From Shewanella oneidensis MR-1 (GTDB taxonomy: Bacteria > Pseudomonadota > Gammaproteobacteria > Enterobacterales > Shewanellaceae): DNA of 64,000 bases. Location: contig NC_004347.2 of assembly GCF_000146165.2 (NCBI RefSeq), forward strand, positions 2,976,001-3,040,000. Reading direction: 5' to 3'. A program made the position numbers and the translations under genes. This document shows, in pieces, positions 18,305 through 26,308 of this stretch (its first letter is position 1; each line of letters starts with the position of its first letter). Below the pieces are notes generated by a model, which saw only the letters and a program-made list of their open reading frames with translations, searched no databases and was not told the origin of the DNA.

Positions 18305-18784
18305 ATGAGCCATCCAGACATTGCTGCATTAGTTAAATCCGAGAAAAGCGCACGTAAACGGATCCGCTATCTCGCTCTGCTTCACTTCACAGAAGGTCAT
18401 TCCCGTACTGCTATCGCCAGTATGTTGAAGGTCAGCAGAACCAGTGTGAATAAGTGGGTCTCCACTTATCTTTCCTTGGGACTGTCCGGCCTAAATGACA
18501 AGCCAAATCCGGGACGTCCCGCTAAATTGTCCTCCTCGCAACTAGCAACCCTAGCAGAATTCGTCCAGCTCAAAAGTCTATCTGAGCAAGGTGGCAGACT
18601 AATGGCCAAGGATGTCGGCGACTTTATCCAGTCTGAATTTGGCGTGACTTTCAAGCAAACTAATCTCTACCGTTTACTACATCAATTAGGCTTTTCGTGG
18701 ATCACTACGAGAGCACGTCATCCGAAGCAATCTGAAGCTGTGCAAGAGTCTTTTAAAAAACTTCCCAATGGCAATGATCCTTAA
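18305..18784 (+). CDS. IS630-family transposase, N-terminal part (DNA-binding)
   Basis: 159 residues with a helix-turn-helix of the IS630 type (HSRTAIASMLKVSRTSVNKWV) and a second winged-helix region ending near FSWITTRARHPKQ. It ends in TAA just after a short A run (TTTTAAAAAACTT near 18750). The catalytic domain continues in the +1 frame and overlaps by 17 bases. This could be a programmed frameshift site or a mutation, and sequence alone cannot decide. Confidence 0.85.
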   Translation: MSHPDIAALVKSEKSARKRIRYLALLHFTEGHSRTAIASMLKVSRTSVNKWVSTYLSLGLSGLNDKPNPGRPAKLSSSQLATLAEFVQLKSLSEQGGRLMAKDVGDFIQSEFGVTFKQTNLYRLLHQLGFSWITTRARHPKQSEAVQESFKKLPNGNDP

Positions 18785-19331
18785 CACCCCAGGACACGTT
18801 GCACTCGATCGCATTGATGTTTGGTTTCAAGATGAAGCCAGATTTGGTCAACAAAACACCACCACTCGTATCTGGGCTGAGAAAGGGACTCGGCCACGAG
18901 CAGTAAAACAGCAACAGTTTGAATCAGCGTATTTATTTGGGGCTCTGTGTCCGGCAACAGGCGCCACGGAAGCCATTCTCGCCCCGTTTGCCAACAGCGA
19001 TTATATGCATGAACACTTAAAATTGATCTCGGCCGCAACAGAATTTGGACGACATGCACTGGTCATCATGGACGGTGCGGGCTGGCATCAACGAGATTTA
19101 GCCGATGACTTTGATAACCTAAGTATCGTCAAACTCCCCCCATATTCACCGGAGTTGAATCCGATGGAGCAGGTCTGGCAATGGCTGCGTCAACATGTGC
19201 TGGCAAATCGCAGCTTTAAGGGCTACGACGATATTGTCGAGCAATGCTCCATCGCATGGAATACATTTATAAAAGAACCGCTGAGGGTAATGCAATTATG
19301 CTCTAGGCAGTGGGCAAAGATGAACAGTTAA
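18768..19331 (+). CDS. IS630-family transposase, C-terminal DDE catalytic part
   Basis: 187 residues holding the catalytic triad: D in WFQDEARFGQ, D in VIMDGAGWHQ and E in SPELNPMEQVW. It starts at an ATG overlapping the end of the N-terminal part. Reading upstream in this frame gives KNFPMAMIL, so the natural protein probably joins the two frames at the A run. Confidence 0.85.
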   Translation: MAMILNTPGHVALDRIDVWFQDEARFGQQNTTTRIWAEKGTRPRAVKQQQFESAYLFGALCPATGATEAILAPFANSDYMHEHLKLISAATEFGRHALVIMDGAGWHQRDLADDFDNLSIVKLPPYSPELNPMEQVWQWLRQHVLANRSFKGYDDIVEQCSIAWNTFIKEPLRVMQLCSRQWAKMNS

Positions 19332-19393
19332 TTAATGTAATTGGTATCAATCGACAAAAACAAACAATAACAGCGAGTTAATTGGAGTGTGAC

Positions 19394-21346
19394 ATGATGG
19401 AAATATGGGGTCCAATTCGTCGATTAGGTATCATCGCAGCAGCAGCAACACTGGGTGCCTGTGGCGGCGGAGGTGATAGCAACAGCGATGGCGGTACAGT
19501 TACGCCACCCACCACCAATGTGCCACGCTGCACGTCGGTCACACCATTAGTGACCACAGATACTGGTGCAATTCGATTTAAAACGGAATCTCAATACAGT
19601 GTGGGACAATCCAGTGCCATTATTGCCAACCTAAGCAATCGCGATTCGCAGGATCTCACTTTCCGTTGGCAACAACTCGAAGGCCCCAGCATTGAACTCG
19701 TTAGCCAAAATAGTCCAGTATTAGCCTTAGAGCCCCCAGCTGCAGGTAACTATCGTTTTCGCTTACAAATCACTGGCACCAATACCAATGTTACCGGTGA
19801 TATCAGCATTAATGCAGATAGTAGCATGGGCGGATTGCTGAATATTCGCCAAGATCATCAAGCCGTTGAAGGCAACGATGTGAGCTTGCGAATTGGCCAG
19901 CAAGCCGGCCTCAGTGCCGGCAATATCAATTGGTGTATTGCCGAAGGCCCAGAGGTGACTTTAGATATTAGTGACCCGTTCAGGCCATTGTTTACAGCCC
20001 CAAGTGTTACGCAAGATACCCTCATACGCTTAAGAGCTAGCGCCAGCATTAACGGCACCTCGGTCACGGATGAAGCCTTTGTATTAACCACCGCGGCGCC
20101 AGCGATAAGCTCCAGTTACTTTGATACACCTCTTGCGCGTACTCACGCCTACCATCCAAGCTCTCCTTATGCAAATGCGCTCACAAGCTGTGTGTATTCC
20201 AATCAGCTCAAAGAGGCTTGTACGATCAATCAATTGCCACTCATAGGCCAAGTTTCTGATAACCTTGATGTCGATACGATTCTTGATCGGGTATTAGTGT
20301 CCCACGATTGGATGGGTGATAATTTTGCCGCGTTTTTACAACAAATGGATCCCAATAGTGACTTTGCTCGACTGCTACAATCGGTCACTGCAGTGGTGAT
20401 TAGTTATGATGTGCGTCCATCTTTCTATTGGGTTGTTACAGGGGCAATTTATCTCGACCCCAATGATCTCTGGCTCACACCGATGCAGCGCGATACCATC
20501 AATGAAGCGCCGGATTATCGCAGCAGCTTTGGTAATGAACTCAATTTCATCATGCCGTGGCGCTATGTTAAAAATAACCAATATGCCTCACAAGGATTCC
20601 CCATTACCACACGGGCCACACGGACTCTGGCCCAAATAAATCCTGACCTCGCCTCACTTTTGTACCATGAACTCGCCCACGCCAATGACTTCTTCCCAAG
20701 AAGCGTGCATGCATCGCTCACCGGTCCAAGGTTATTGGATGACTATAGTCGCCGAAATGCTAATAAAAGTTTGATTTCAGACCAAGTGAGCCGAAGCTAC
20801 CCATTGACTAGCTCTGAAATGACTGGGCTTGCGGGGGTTAGCTTTTTGGGTGCGAAAGCCACTGCTACCCAAAAAGCCTATCAACCATCCGATGTCAGTA
20901 CGTTTTTCTCCGGCGATATCGCCAACGACTTCTATTCCTATTCCAGCACCCGCGAAGATACGGCAATGCTATTTGAAGAAGCCATGATGAGTTATCGCTA
21001 TCAAATCCTGCGGGATGTGGCAGTAACAAATGCTCCCGAAGTAATTACTGCTGACACAATTATCGTTAACTGGGGGCAAAGAGGCCGCATTGGTGCGGAT
21101 GATTTAGTAAACCGTGCAGCCTTAGTGATCGATGGCATGTTACCGGAGTTAGATGGTATTACCTTGCTGACACGCTTGCCCGAACCGATTCAGATGACCC
21201 AAGGCCAAAGCTGGCGTCAAACCTTAGGTATGTCACCCAATACTGCCATCGCGAAAGGACAACAAAGTACCACGGCCAGCGGTGATAGCGTAACCGAGCC
21301 AGAACTGCGTTTCAGTGGCGATCGTCACCGCCATCCGCAGCAGTAG
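19394..21346 (+). CDS. putative lipoprotein with Ig/PKD-like repeats and a HELAH zinc-protease-like motif
   Basis: About 650 residues. The N terminus has a signal peptide and lipobox (LGAC then GGGGDS) for lipid attachment. Two beta-rich modules resembling PKD/REJ repeats follow (RWQQLEGPSIELVSQ and the NWCIAEGPEVTLDIS region). A larger C-terminal domain carries LYHELAHANDFF, with HELAH near 425-429, the zinc-protease pattern, and REDTAMLFEEAMMSY about 90 residues later could supply a further ligand. I cannot name the family or substrate. The ATG at 19394 has GGAG six bases upstream. Its position interrupts the otherwise E. coli-like bepA-yfgD/hda-uraA block. Confidence 0.7.
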   Translation: MMEIWGPIRRLGIIAAAATLGACGGGGDSNSDGGTVTPPTTNVPRCTSVTPLVTTDTGAIRFKTESQYSVGQSSAIIANLSNRDSQDLTFRWQQLEGPSIELVSQNSPVLALEPPAAGNYRFRLQITGTNTNVTGDISINADSSMGGLLNIRQDHQAVEGNDVSLRIGQQAGLSAGNINWCIAEGPEVTLDISDPFRPLFTAPSVTQDTLIRLRASASINGTSVTDEAFVLTTAAPAISSSYFDTPLARTHAYHPSSPYANALTSCVYSNQLKEACTINQLPLIGQVSDNLDVDTILDRVLVSHDWMGDNFAAFLQQMDPNSDFARLLQSVTAVVISYDVRPSFYWVVTGAIYLDPNDLWLTPMQRDTINEAPDYRSSFGNELNFIMPWRYVKNNQYASQGFPITTRATRTLAQINPDLASLLYHELAHANDFFPRSVHASLTGPRLLDDYSRRNANKSLISDQVSRSYPLTSSEMTGLAGVSFLGAKATATQKAYQPSDVSTFFSGDIANDFYSYSSTREDTAMLFEEAMMSYRYQILRDVAVTNAPEVITADTIIVNWGQRGRIGADDLVNRAALVIDGMLPELDGITLLTRLPEPIQMTQGQSWRQTLGMSPNTAIAKGQQSTTASGDSVTEPELRFSGDRHRHPQQ

Positions 21347-21407
21347 TCACTCGAATTTAAGCGATCTGACGGACAAGATTTCAGCATTTCAGGTCATTTG
21401 GAAGACA

Positions 21408-21445
21408 CAAAAAGCCCGTCGAAATCATTCGACGGACTTTTTGTG
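21408..21445. terminator. bidirectional terminator between the lipoprotein gene and hda
   Basis: A long stem pairs CCGTCGAA with TTCGACGG, with outer A and T runs on both sides. It lies between convergent genes. Confidence 0.8.
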
Positions 21446-21460
21446 GATCCGCTAATGAGC

Positions 21461-22171
21461 TCAGAGGTGCAGCATTTCTTTTGCAAAAGGAATGGTGAGT
21501 TTACGCTGATGTACTAAAGATGCCTTATCAAGTTTATCTAATACATCAAACAAGGTACGTAAGTCCCTTGCCATACGATTGAGTAAAAAGCGCCCAACGT
21601 CTTCTGGTAATTGCAGCCCACGCATGGCGGCACGGCGTTGCAATGCCGCGAGTTTTTCATCATCTGCCATCGGCTGCAGTTGATAATTAAGTCCCCACTG
21701 CATTCTTGAGACTAAATCGGGCAATAAAAATCCTGCATCCGCTGGTGCAGACCGACCGCTAACTACCAGTGCGCAACGCTTATTTTCGGCAACGCGATTG
21801 TACAGATCAAAAATGGCCTCTTCCCAAACCGGATGGCCTGCGATGTCGTCCACATCATCAATACAGATCAAATCAAGTTGTTCCAAGCCTTCCAATAAAG
21901 CTGTTGAAATACTCGCATGGATCCCTAGTGGCAAATAAAAACTGCGACGGTCGAGTTCATTAGCATGGGCACAGGCGGCATGCATTAGGTGAGTGCGACC
22001 CGATTTTACCGGTCCCCAAACATAAATGGCCGCCTCACCATGCCCCTCAGCATTGGCGCGCAGTTTTTGAATAAGTTCATCATTACCCGCTGCTGGATAA
22101 TAACTATTAAAAGTTTCATCGTCCGGCAGGTAAACCGGTAATGAAAGTTGTAGCGGTGAGTTTAATGGCAC
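21461..22171 (-). CDS. hda: DnaA regulatory inactivator Hda
   Basis: A 236-residue AAA+ protein related to DnaA. With the beta clamp it promotes hydrolysis of DnaA-ATP and so limits re-initiation of replication. The clamp-binding N terminus (QLSLPV) comes first, then Walker A (GPVKSGRTHL, about 53-62) and Walker B (LICIDDVDDIAG). The start is GTG. It lies downstream of the DUF2066 gene on the same strand, and uraA is upstream on the other strand. E. coli has uraA-hda together. Confidence 0.92.
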   Translation of the reverse strand: MPLNSPLQLSLPVYLPDDETFNSYYPAAGNDELIQKLRANAEGHGEAAIYVWGPVKSGRTHLMHAACAHANELDRRSFYLPLGIHASISTALLEGLEQLDLICIDDVDDIAGHPVWEEAIFDLYNRVAENKRCALVVSGRSAPADAGFLLPDLVSRMQWGLNYQLQPMADDEKLAALQRRAAMRGLQLPEDVGRFLLNRMARDLRTLFDVLDKLDKASLVHQRKLTIPFAKEMLHL

Positions 22172-22246
22172 TCGTACGTCTCAATATCAATAAATTATCA
22201 ACCCCACGCGACTGAGCTACAATAGCTCTGTCTCTACGAGGGAAGT

Positions 22247-23329
22247 TTAAGGTAAACGCCATTGATAGACAGTTTTACCAGCTGGGCTCGCGCTGGCGGA
22301 AAACTCTCCAGGCGCCACCACCGAAATTCTCGGCTCTAAACTTAATAAGCGCTCAAAGTCAGTCTGTGAGCCAAATAGATCTAACGTAAAGGTCACTGTG
22401 TTGCCTTGGATACGCGACAGAGTGGCATTCTTAACCGCACTCAGTTGCTTTAAATACTTTTCCACCTCGACAACTTGCGCCATTTTATCAATGTTAACAA
22501 AGGTTACGCTGGCCCCAACCTGCTCACCGGAATCCGCAATAGCATACTTAGTAAAATAGTAATCCCCTAAGGCGGCCATCATTGCTGTGATCGCCTGCGC
22601 ACTATTTTCGGCGCTACCATTAAAAGTAAATAATGGCGGCGTTAATGAATCTATCGTGGTTTTGGAATACAGGTTTAAACGATAACGCACTCGGCTCCCT
22701 TCTGGATCAATGGCCATAAGGGCTAAGAAATCAGCTTGATAACGACCTGAGACACTGGCAACGATATCTGCAAACATCCCTTTGACATCATTTGGATTAA
22801 TCCCCATTAATTCATCAAGATCGAGGATAGGGAGTAGCACTGGGATCCCACGTTCATCGGAGAAAGTACTAAACACCTTACGCTCGGCTAACGAGGAAGA
22901 ATCACTCAATAAAATGGTGTCACCTTCACTCGGCATGGCCACCCAAAACAGGGTTAATGGACGTTGGGTGCCCCATACTGGAAGTTGGGCTTGACGCAGT
23001 AAAGACACAATCCGCCGATGCTCAAAATTTGCTTTCAGCAACAACTGGCCATTTTGTTCAACATAACCAAATTGACTTAGCAAAGCTTCAGGATTGGCCA
23101 ATTGCGATTGGATCACGCTGTTATCCAAAGAACGGGCCGTCCCCGTATTCTTTATGATCACTTTTTCTAATGCGGTTTTAAGTGCGCTATTACGCTCTGG
23201 AACCGCACGGGACGTAACTGGTACGTCAGCCTCATCTAATTTGCTCACTTCAACAGCTTGCAGGCTATTAACGGTAAACAGGCAGTATAAAAACGCGACT
23301 AAGCTTGGCTTTAATAGAAATTTCAGCAT
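22247..23329 (-). CDS. DUF2066 protein, exported
   Basis: A 360-residue protein with an N-terminal signal peptide (LVAFLYCLFTVNSLQA). It matches the DUF2066 family by its ALKTALEKVIIKNTG start and beta-rich body. The function is unknown. The family is commonly encoded directly upstream of hda, as here (75 bases), suggesting one transcript. Confidence 0.8.
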   Translation of the reverse strand: MLKFLLKPSLVAFLYCLFTVNSLQAVEVSKLDEADVPVTSRAVPERNSALKTALEKVIIKNTGTARSLDNSVIQSQLANPEALLSQFGYVEQNGQLLLKANFEHRRIVSLLRQAQLPVWGTQRPLTLFWVAMPSEGDTILLSDSSSLAERKVFSTFSDERGIPVLLPILDLDELMGINPNDVKGMFADIVASVSGRYQADFLALMAIDPEGSRVRYRLNLYSKTTIDSLTPPLFTFNGSAENSAQAITAMMAALGDYYFTKYAIADSGEQVGASVTFVNIDKMAQVVEVEKYLKQLSAVKNATLSRIQGNTVTFTLDLFGSQTDFERLLSLEPRISVVAPGEFSASASPAGKTVYQWRLP

Positions 23330-23544
23330 CTTTGGATAGTTGAAGTTACGTCAGATAGTGCAAATTGTACCATAGTTAGCGCCTTTAGCGAGTCTTAGCC
23401 TTATTCGGCACTCGGATTGAGGCTCTCCAGTCTGGCAGGCCATAAAACAGTGATCGCCGCCTGCAAATACGCCATTTAATAAAGATCATACTGCAACAAA
23501 CTGTTATCATCTCGCGGTTTACCCTAAATTCACGAGAATAATAA

Positions 23545-24783
23545 ATGAGACGACTTGCCATTCCTCTGCAGGGCGCACAAATGCTGTTTGTGGCATTTGG
23601 TGCCCTCGTGCTGATGCCACTGTTAACCGGACTCGACACTAGTGTAGCTCTGTTTACCGCAGGTATTGGTACTTTACTCTTTCAATTAATTACTAAACGC
23701 CAAGTGCCCATATTTCTGGCTTCCTCTTTTGCTTTTATCGCCCCTATTCTTTACGGAGTACAAACTTGGGGGATCCCATCGACTATGGGAGGCATTATGG
23801 CCGCAGGCGTCGTGTATGTGTGCCTTGGCGCTTTAGTGAAAGTACGCGGCACCGATTTTATTCACAAACTACTGCCTCCAGTGGTGGTTGGTCCTGTGAT
23901 AATTATCATTGGACTGGGTTTAGCGCCAGTCGCTGTGAATATGGCACTGGGTAAAAGTGGCGACGGCAGTTTAGCCTTAGTCCCAACCAACACGGCATTA
24001 ATCATTTCGCTTGTATCCCTGTGTACTACTATTGCCGTAGCCATTTTTGCCAAGGGGCTACTTAAGGTAATGCCCATTTTAGCTGGTATTATCGTTGGTT
24101 ATGGCCTGAGTCTCGCCTTTGGGATTGTTGATTTTTCAGTGGTGACAGCTGCGAATTGGATTGCCATTCCAAAATTTGTCGCCCCCGAATTTAACTGGCA
24201 TGCCATCGCGTTTATGATCCCTGTAGCCATAGCCCCAGCAGTTGAACATATTGGCGACATTCTTGCTATTTCCAATGTCACGGGTAAGGATTTTATGAAA
24301 AAACCTGGCCTACATCGCACGTTAACGGGTGACGGTGTAGCAACTATTGCGGCAGCGGCCTTTGGTGGACCACCAAATACGACTTATTCAGAAGTCACTG
24401 GTGCAGTCACATTAACCCGTAACTTCGACCCAAGGATCATGACATGGACCGCCATCACCGCCATTACGCTAGCCTTTGTGGGTAAACTAGGTGCATTAAT
24501 GCAAACCATTCCAGTACCAGTGATGGGCGGTATTATGTGTTTATTATTTGGTTCAATCGCAGCTGTAGGACTAAATACCTTGATCCGCAACCACGTGGAT
24601 TTATCCGAGCCGCGTAATTTAAGCATTGTCGGTGTCACCTTAGTCTTTGGCATTGGCGGTATGGCCTTTGGTATTGGCTCCTTCAGCCTGACAGGTATCA
24701 GCCTTTGCGGTATTGTGGCCATTACCATGAATCTGCTATTACCTGCGAGCAAACACCACAAACAAGATGTGGCATCACACTAA
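23545..24783 (+). CDS. uraA: uracil permease UraA (NCS2 family)
   Basis: A 412-residue inner-membrane uracil:proton symporter with about 14 helices. The family motif with the substrate-binding glutamate appears as IAPAVEHIGD (about 225-234), followed by GDGVATIAAAAFGGPPNTTYSE, which matches the second conserved UraA region. It is divergent from the DUF2066-hda operon. No upp gene is adjacent, unlike E. coli. A terminator follows. Confidence 0.92.
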   Translation: MRRLAIPLQGAQMLFVAFGALVLMPLLTGLDTSVALFTAGIGTLLFQLITKRQVPIFLASSFAFIAPILYGVQTWGIPSTMGGIMAAGVVYVCLGALVKVRGTDFIHKLLPPVVVGPVIIIIGLGLAPVAVNMALGKSGDGSLALVPTNTALIISLVSLCTTIAVAIFAKGLLKVMPILAGIIVGYGLSLAFGIVDFSVVTAANWIAIPKFVAPEFNWHAIAFMIPVAIAPAVEHIGDILAISNVTGKDFMKKPGLHRTLTGDGVATIAAAAFGGPPNTTYSEVTGAVTLTRNFDPRIMTWTAITAITLAFVGKLGALMQTIPVPVMGGIMCLLFGSIAAVGLNTLIRNHVDLSEPRNLSIVGVTLVFGIGGMAFGIGSFSLTGISLCGIVAITMNLLLPASKHHKQDVASH

Positions 24784-24850
24784 GTTTTGCCCTTGAATTG
24801 CTCATACAAGAACTGAACGCCAAATTTTTACTCAGTAGGCATTTGCCAAT

Positions 24851-24888
24851 AAAAAAGCCGCTAAGTTATTCACTTAGCGGCTTTTTGT
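24851..24888. terminator. bidirectional terminator between uraA and grxD
   Basis: AAAAAGCCGCTAAGT (24852-24866) pairs with ACTTAGCGGCTTTTT (24872-24886). Confidence 0.85.
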
Positions 24889-24915
24889 TATTCTTTCATC
24901 AATCTCTTACCGTGA

Positions 24916-25248
24916 TTACTCTGCAGTTTTATATTTTTCAGCAGTCGCTTTGATTAATGGCTGTAATTCACCTTTTTGATACATATCAACCACGATATCA
25001 CAGCCGCCAATCAGCTCACCTTCAATCCACAGTTGGGGGAAGGTTGGCCAGTTTGCATACTTAGGTAATTCAGCACGAATATCTGGGTGCTGGAGAATAT
25101 CCACAAATGCAAACTGCTCACCGCAGTTAATCATGATTTGGGCTACCTGAGATGAAAAACCACAGCTAGGTAATTTAGGAGAACCCTTCATGTATACAAT
25201 GATTGGGTTTTCAGCGATCTGCTGTTTAATTTTCTCTACTGTTTCCAT
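24916..25248 (-). CDS. grxD: monothiol glutaredoxin GrxD (Grx4)
   Basis: A 110-residue monothiol glutaredoxin involved in iron-sulfur cluster transfer. The active site is CGFS in LPSCGFSSQ (Cys near 30). The later glutathione-binding part WPTFPQLWIEGELIGGCDI is present. The ATG at 25248 has AGGA upstream and gives METVEKIKQQ, the family start. A longer frame from 25272 is not supported. It stands divergent from sodB. Confidence 0.92.
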   Translation of the reverse strand: METVEKIKQQIAENPIIVYMKGSPKLPSCGFSSQVAQIMINCGEQFAFVDILQHPDIRAELPKYANWPTFPQLWIEGELIGGCDIVVDMYQKGELQPLIKATAEKYKTAE

Positions 25249-25391
25249 TTTAATTCCTAAGTATGATGACATTGACTCAATACCGCTATTGTACGACAGC
25301 TAAGCGCAGAACAAAATCCCACAGTTTGTAAGGTTATGGCCTGCAATTATTTTTTCGATGACGCCTATCTAATCAATTAGCCAAACAATGA

Positions 25392-25419
25392 TTCACATCA
25401 CAAATTTTATCGGTACAAT
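25392..25419 (+). promoter_or_regulatory. candidate sodB promoter
   Basis: TTCACA (25392-25397) and TACAAT (25414-25419) are separated by 16 bases, about 55 bases before the sodB start. This is a weak match by eye to the sigma70 consensus. Confidence 0.35.
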
Positions 25420-25474
25420 AGGGCCTAGTGAGCACGTTTAAAAAACGATAACCTAAGACCATGGAGAGATACTA

Positions 25475-26059
25475 ATGGCTTTCGAATTACCCGCATTACC
25501 ATATGCAAAGAACGCACTTGAACCACACATTTCTCAAGAAACCATTGAATACCACTACGGCAAGCATCACAACACCTACGTTGTTAAGCTAAACGGTTTA
25601 ATCGAAGGAACCGATTTCGCAGGTAAATCTTTAGAAGAAATCATCAAAACTTCTACAGGTGGCGTATTTAACAACGCAGCTCAAGTTTGGAACCACACTT
25701 TCTACTGGAACTGCTTAGCACCAAACGCTGGCGGTGAACCAACAGGCCCTGTGGCTGATGCTATCAAAGCGGCTTTCGGTTCATTCGATGCATTCAAAGC
25801 CCAATTTACCGATTCAGCGGTCAACAACTTCGGTAGCGCCTGGACTTGGTTAGTGAAAAAAGCCGATGGTACTGTCGCTATCGTTAACACTAGCAATGCT
25901 GCAACACCTCTGACTGACAGCACTGTTACCCCAATCCTGACTGTGGATGTGTGGGAACACGCTTACTACATCGATTACCGCAATGTTCGCCCTGACTACT
26001 TAGCCCACTTCTGGCAATTAGTAAACTGGGACTTCGTGAACCAAAACTTCGCAGGTTAA
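25475..26059 (+). CDS. sodB: iron superoxide dismutase SodB
   Basis: A 194-residue cytoplasmic enzyme that converts superoxide to peroxide and oxygen. Metal ligands are in EYHYGKHHNTYV (His27), NHTFYWNC (His near 74) and VDVWEHAYYIDY (Asp and His near 157 and 161). FNNAAQVWNHTFYW carries the glutamine position typical of the iron type. Length and sequence track E. coli SodB closely. It is followed by a terminator. Confidence 0.95.
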   Translation: MAFELPALPYAKNALEPHISQETIEYHYGKHHNTYVVKLNGLIEGTDFAGKSLEEIIKTSTGGVFNNAAQVWNHTFYWNCLAPNAGGEPTGPVADAIKAAFGSFDAFKAQFTDSAVNNFGSAWTWLVKKADGTVAIVNTSNAATPLTDSTVTPILTVDVWEHAYYIDYRNVRPDYLAHFWQLVNWDFVNQNFAG

Positions 26060-26081
26060 TCACCTCCTTAGTCGATAATGA

Positions 26082-26106
26082 AAAGAGCCCAAGTGGCTCT
26101 TTTTTA
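26082..26106 (+). terminator. terminator after sodB
   Basis: AAAGAGCC (26082-26089) pairs with GGCTCTTT (26095-26102), followed by a T run. Confidence 0.8.
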
Positions 26107-26308
26107 TTATGCAAAAAGCCCCGCCTTACTGCTGAGATAAATCCAATTCGATATCTACAAGTGCAACAATTGCAATTGCAATCATTTGTTATTGTTTTTA
26201 TTTGATATTTTTTTGACACAGCAGACAAGTTTGTGTCTAAGATTAGTGTAGGAAGCTGAGAAATCAGTTATCCCTTCCATGATATCACTGGCGTTTCAGG
26301 GGGTTTAT

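Larger units (their letters stand above)
18250..19344 (+). mobile_element. IS630-family insertion sequence (about 1095 bp)
   Basis: Imperfect terminal inverted repeats start CCAATCTCCTTAATTA on the left and, as reverse complement, CCAATTACATTAATTA on the right. Both ends are flanked by TA (18248-18249 and 19345-19346), the IS630 target duplication. The two transposase reading frames lie inside. It sits between the DUF2069 gene and a large lipoprotein gene, only about 50 bases from the latter's start. Confidence 0.85.
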
